Source: an uncultured Blautia sp. (GTDB lineage: Bacteria > Bacillota > Clostridia > Lachnospirales > Lachnospiraceae). Taken from it: a DNA stretch of 64,000 bases. Where the stretch lies: positions 124,001 to 188,000 of the forward strand of contig URVB01000002.1 of NCBI GenBank assembly GCA_900551075.1, in the 5' to 3' direction. The position numbers and the translations under genes are program-made. A model generated the notes under the pieces. It did not search any database and was not told the DNA's origin. It was given only the letters and a program-made list of their open reading frames with translations. Of the stretch, positions 61,743 through 64,000 are shown one piece after another (positions within the stretch are counted from its first letter, which is position 1; every line of letters begins with the position of its first letter).

Positions 61743-63362
61743 TTATTTAAACAAATCTGCCAAAATCTGGTCTGCTGTCTTATTCAGATATCCATCCGGA
61801 TCGGACAAAGTCTTGCTGTTCCATCTCAGGTAGTTTCCATTACGGATGTAATTACCGCTGGATGTATGATAATCATACTTCGTATATCCCTTATATCTGG
61901 ACATATATTTTTTCGCCAGCGTAATTGCCTGACTGGAATAATTTCCGCTCGGTGTCGGTGTTCCGGAAATCTGGCAGCCCGCCTGCGGAGTGGAGTGTAC
62001 AATAACTGCGCTCTTATCCGCACACTGTCCGATTACGATCCAGGTATGTCCGGAATTATAACCTACATCACCGGCCTTCAGCGTCCAATTGGAATTTGAT
62101 AAGCTGGACTGTGTCAGAATGCTTCCCCAGCCCAGGGATTTATAGTAGGAACCAACGTCACCGGATACGACTGTATATCCGGAGCCTACGCCGGATTTCG
62201 TCTGCATCACCTGATATGCCGCCCAGCCCACGAAGCCGGAGCAGTCAAGCCCTTTGGCTCTGTTTGCAGTACTCAGGTCACGGTAATTGTTATAATCATA
62301 GCTGCTGCTCTGTTTGTCATACCACTGCTTCCATGTGGGGCTGACTCCCTTGCGGGTAGAATCATTCCAACCGCCGCCCCACACATAGAGTGCCTGTCCC
62401 ACCGGCTGCAATGCACCCAGCAGGTAGTTCTTAATGGTTCTGGCGGAAGACGGCTGAGAAATCGTTACTCCGCTGGAGTTATTCACAACCATAACCCCAT
62501 CACTGCCAAAAGTATAGCTTGTTCCATTAATGGTCTTTTTGCCGACTGCCATAACGCCGGTGGACTCATCAAAATACCGCTTCTCACCCTTGCTGTTCTT
62601 CAACCAGCCGGTGGCCATGATGCCGCTTCCCGCAAAAAAATAGTACGTCTTGCCGCCGATCCCCGCAAACTTCGTCTTCATGATACCGGTACTTGGATCA
62701 AAATAACGCTTCTGTCCTTTGCTGTTCTTCAGCCAGCCAGTGGTCATGATTCCTTTTCCGGTTGTAAAATAATATTTTTTACCGCTCTTGGTTGTCAGCC
62801 AGCCCTTCTGTACTACACCGTTCTTATTCATATAGTACGTCTTACCGTTCAGCTTCAGCCAGTAGATGTTCATAGCGCCCTTTGTTTTCGGGTCAAAATA
62901 ATAAGTCTTGCCGGAAATCTTCACAAAGCCGGTCTGCATAATACCCGTTTTTGCATTGAAGTGATATTTCTTACCGCTTAGCGTCAGCCATCCGGTCTGC
63001 ATCACACCCGTTTTTTTGTTAAAATAGCGTCTCTGCTTCTTGCTGTTCTCCAGCCAGCCTGTACACATAATACCTTTCTTGCTGGTAAAATAATATTTTT
63101 TACCGTTTAACGTCAGCCAGCCTTTCTGCTGTACGCCCTTGGAGTCGAAATAATATTTATTTCCGTTTAACGTCAGCCATCCGGTATGTTTTTTTCCATT
63201 TGAATTGTAATAGTATGTCTTTCCGCCAATAGTCTGAAAGCCTGTTTTCTTCGTAGCTGCCTGTACCTCTGATGTAGTTCCGCGTACTGTCAGTCCTGCT
63301 GCAAAAACCATCAACAGCAGAAGGAGACTCCAGATTTGAACCTTCTTACATACGTTTCGCAT
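61743..63362 (-). CDS. Secreted NlpC/P60-type hydrolase with cell-wall-binding repeats
   Basis: Signal peptide (about 1-35), then about eleven choline/glucan-binding-type repeats of 20-22 residues (pattern GWL-x-x-NGK-x-YYF), then a catalytic domain from about residue 325. The catalytic Cys is in AKGLDCSGFVGW and the His in NSGHTWIVIG, so it is a papain-like NlpC/P60 or related amidase. The repeats should anchor it to wall polymers. GGAAGG precedes the ATG. It lies next to a second NlpC/P60 gene and to ddh. Confidence 0.9.
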   Translation of the reverse strand: MRNVCKKVQIWSLLLLLMVFAAGLTVRGTTSEVQAATKKTGFQTIGGKTYYYNSNGKKHTGWLTLNGNKYYFDSKGVQQKGWLTLNGKKYYFTSKKGIMCTGWLENSKKQRRYFNKKTGVMQTGWLTLSGKKYHFNAKTGIMQTGFVKISGKTYYFDPKTKGAMNIYWLKLNGKTYYMNKNGVVQKGWLTTKSGKKYYFTTGKGIMTTGWLKNSKGQKRYFDPSTGIMKTKFAGIGGKTYYFFAGSGIMATGWLKNSKGEKRYFDESTGVMAVGKKTINGTSYTFGSDGVMVVNNSSGVTISQPSSARTIKNYLLGALQPVGQALYVWGGGWNDSTRKGVSPTWKQWYDKQSSSYDYNNYRDLSTANRAKGLDCSGFVGWAAYQVMQTKSGVGSGYTVVSGDVGSYYKSLGWGSILTQSSLSNSNWTLKAGDVGYNSGHTWIVIGQCADKSAVIVHSTPQAGCQISGTPTPSGNYSSQAITLAKKYMSRYKGYTKYDYHTSSGNYIRNGNYLRWNSKTLSDPDGYLNKTADQILADLFK

Positions 63363-63493
63363 AAATACCTTCCTTTTCTTTTCCCGAAATATTCGGTGTT
63401 CGTTGCTACTTTTTACAATCTTGTTACAACTTTATGTCCATATTATATACCAGCTTCCAGTATCCGTCAATATTTAAGTGCTCTTTCTGCGGC

Positions 63494-63530
63494 AAAAAAG
63501 GATAAAGCGTTATAAAACGCCTTATCCTTT
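63494..63530 (-). terminator. Terminator of ddh
   Basis: GGATAAGGCGT and ACGCTTTATCC pair (63527-63517 with 63510-63500) and are followed by TTTTTT on the minus strand. Confidence 0.85.
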
Positions 63531-63592
63531 TCCCAATATGTTTAACAATTATGAAATATTACAAACATCCCAATGCTGTATTTCTAAAGCGG

Positions 63593-64000
63593 CTACAGCA
63601 GGTGTTTGCGAAGCTCTGCCCCATCCAGCGCACTCAGATAAGCCGGTGCTACGTCAAATACCGTCTTGCAGCCCTTTTGTCCTTCCTGACTCATCTTATA
63701 TGCGGCTCTCGCATAAGCTGCGATTACAGAGGAAGTAAATTCCGGATTAGAATCCAGCTTCAGGCTGTATTCGATCACATGGCTGTTTTCATCGTTCCAG
63801 CCCGTTTTTCCGCTGCGGATAACAAATCCGCCGTGAGGAATACCGCTGTGGTCACGCTTCATTTCTTCTTCCGTGATGAAATGTACGGTGGTGTCATATT
63901 CATCGAAATAATTCGGCATTGTCTTGATTTCCTGCTCAATACGTGCAAGATCTGCCCCTTCCTCTGCCACTACAAAGCACTCTCTTGTATGCTTCTGTCG
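63593..64000 (-). CDS. ddh: meso-Diaminopimelate dehydrogenase, C-terminal part (cut by window edge)
   Basis: The frame is open to the right edge; 135 codons are visible. KHTRECFVVAEEGAD, IKTMPNYFDEYDTTVHFI, HGGFVIRSGKTG and NPEFTSSVIAAYARAAYKM match the substrate and dimerisation part of Ddh, which reductively aminates tetrahydrodipicolinate to meso-diaminopimelate in one step. The protein supplies lysine and cell-wall precursor, in keeping with the neighbouring wall enzymes. The NADP fold lies outside the window. Confidence 0.93.
   Translation of the reverse strand, partial: RQKHTRECFVVAEEGADLARIEQEIKTMPNYFDEYDTTVHFITEEEMKRDHSGIPHGGFVIRSGKTGWNDENSHVIEYSLKLDSNPEFTSSVIAAYARAAYKMSQEGQKGCKTVFDVAPAYLSALDGAELRKHLL

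Noticed and set aside
1..64000. tRNA, rRNA or phage attachment sites
   Set aside because: None was recognised by eye; I could not run a covariance-model search.

Overview
The window looks like chromosomal DNA of an anaerobic, Gram-positive gut Firmicute of the family Lachnospiraceae (Blautia / Ruminococcus gnavus type). The basis is strong AGGAGG ribosome sites, consensus sigma-A promoters, a B12-dependent 1,2-propanediol microcompartment tied to deoxy-sugar breakdown, cell-wall NlpC/P60 enzymes and meso-diaminopimelate dehydrogenase. This is inference from gene content; no rRNA or tRNA was seen. Most genes lie on the minus strand, so operons read right to left.

Region 1 (1-2.0 kb) holds the end of an AraC regulator, an Rpn/PD-(D/E)XK nuclease-like gene and a small alpha/beta hydrolase. 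Region 2 (2.0-19.35 kb) is a complete bacterial microcompartment operon. It has six BMC-domain shell genes, one EutN/PduN vertex gene, a PduV-like GTPase, an L-fuculose/L-rhamnulose-phosphate-type class II aldolase, PduP, PduQ, an unusual tagged zinc-family dehydrogenase, PduL, PduS, diol dehydratase PduCDE, reactivase PduGH and adenosyltransferase PduO, with a DeoR regulator in the middle. The inferred route is deoxy-sugar phosphate to lactaldehyde to 1,2-propanediol to propionaldehyde to propanol plus propionyl-phosphate. At least five enzymes carry amphipathic targeting tails. One hexameric shell gene has a Lys/Ala-rich N-terminal extension and a second, internal start with its own Shine-Dalgarno sequence.

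Region 3 (19.45-29.7 kb) is a sugar-alcohol or sugar operon: sorbitol-type dehydrogenase, ribose-type ABC importer, second zinc dehydrogenase, RbsD mutarotase, ROK regulator, VOC protein, PfkB kinase and class II aldolase. Region 4 (30-33.6 kb) has a PHP phosphatase and a MATE exporter, then a cobalamin riboswitch leading to a small cysteine-rich protein, and an Hpre_diP_synt_I/Gx-type membrane protein. Region 5 (33.65-37.15 kb) is a visibly AT-rich, decaying island: transposase remnant, DMT exporter broken at an A7 run, ATP-grasp ligase, truncated M29-like gene and an unknown 99-residue ORF. Region 6 (37.1-40.7 kb) is a Zn/Cd-type P1B-ATPase with an SmtB-like operator and an ArsR/SmtB sensor.

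Region 7 (40.7-48.3 kb) has a truncated sugar-binding protein, a nitronate monooxygenase and a five-gene peptide/nickel ABC transporter. Region 8 (48.6-59.9 kb) holds a fusion of an M14-type deacylase with a SAM methyltransferase, followed upstream by a probable acid-sugar locus: BKACE enzyme, GntR regulator, TRAP transporter, GH127 hydrolase, Asp/Glu-racemase-like protein and DUF1537 acid-sugar kinase. Region 9 (60.1-64 kb) has two secreted NlpC/P60-type cell-wall enzymes and the 3' part of ddh, cut by the window edge.

The features most worth follow-up are the dual-start shell protein, the tagged cargo set of the hybrid B12/deoxy-sugar microcompartment, the riboswitch-controlled cysteine-rich protein, the M14-methyltransferase fusion and the decayed ATP-grasp island.
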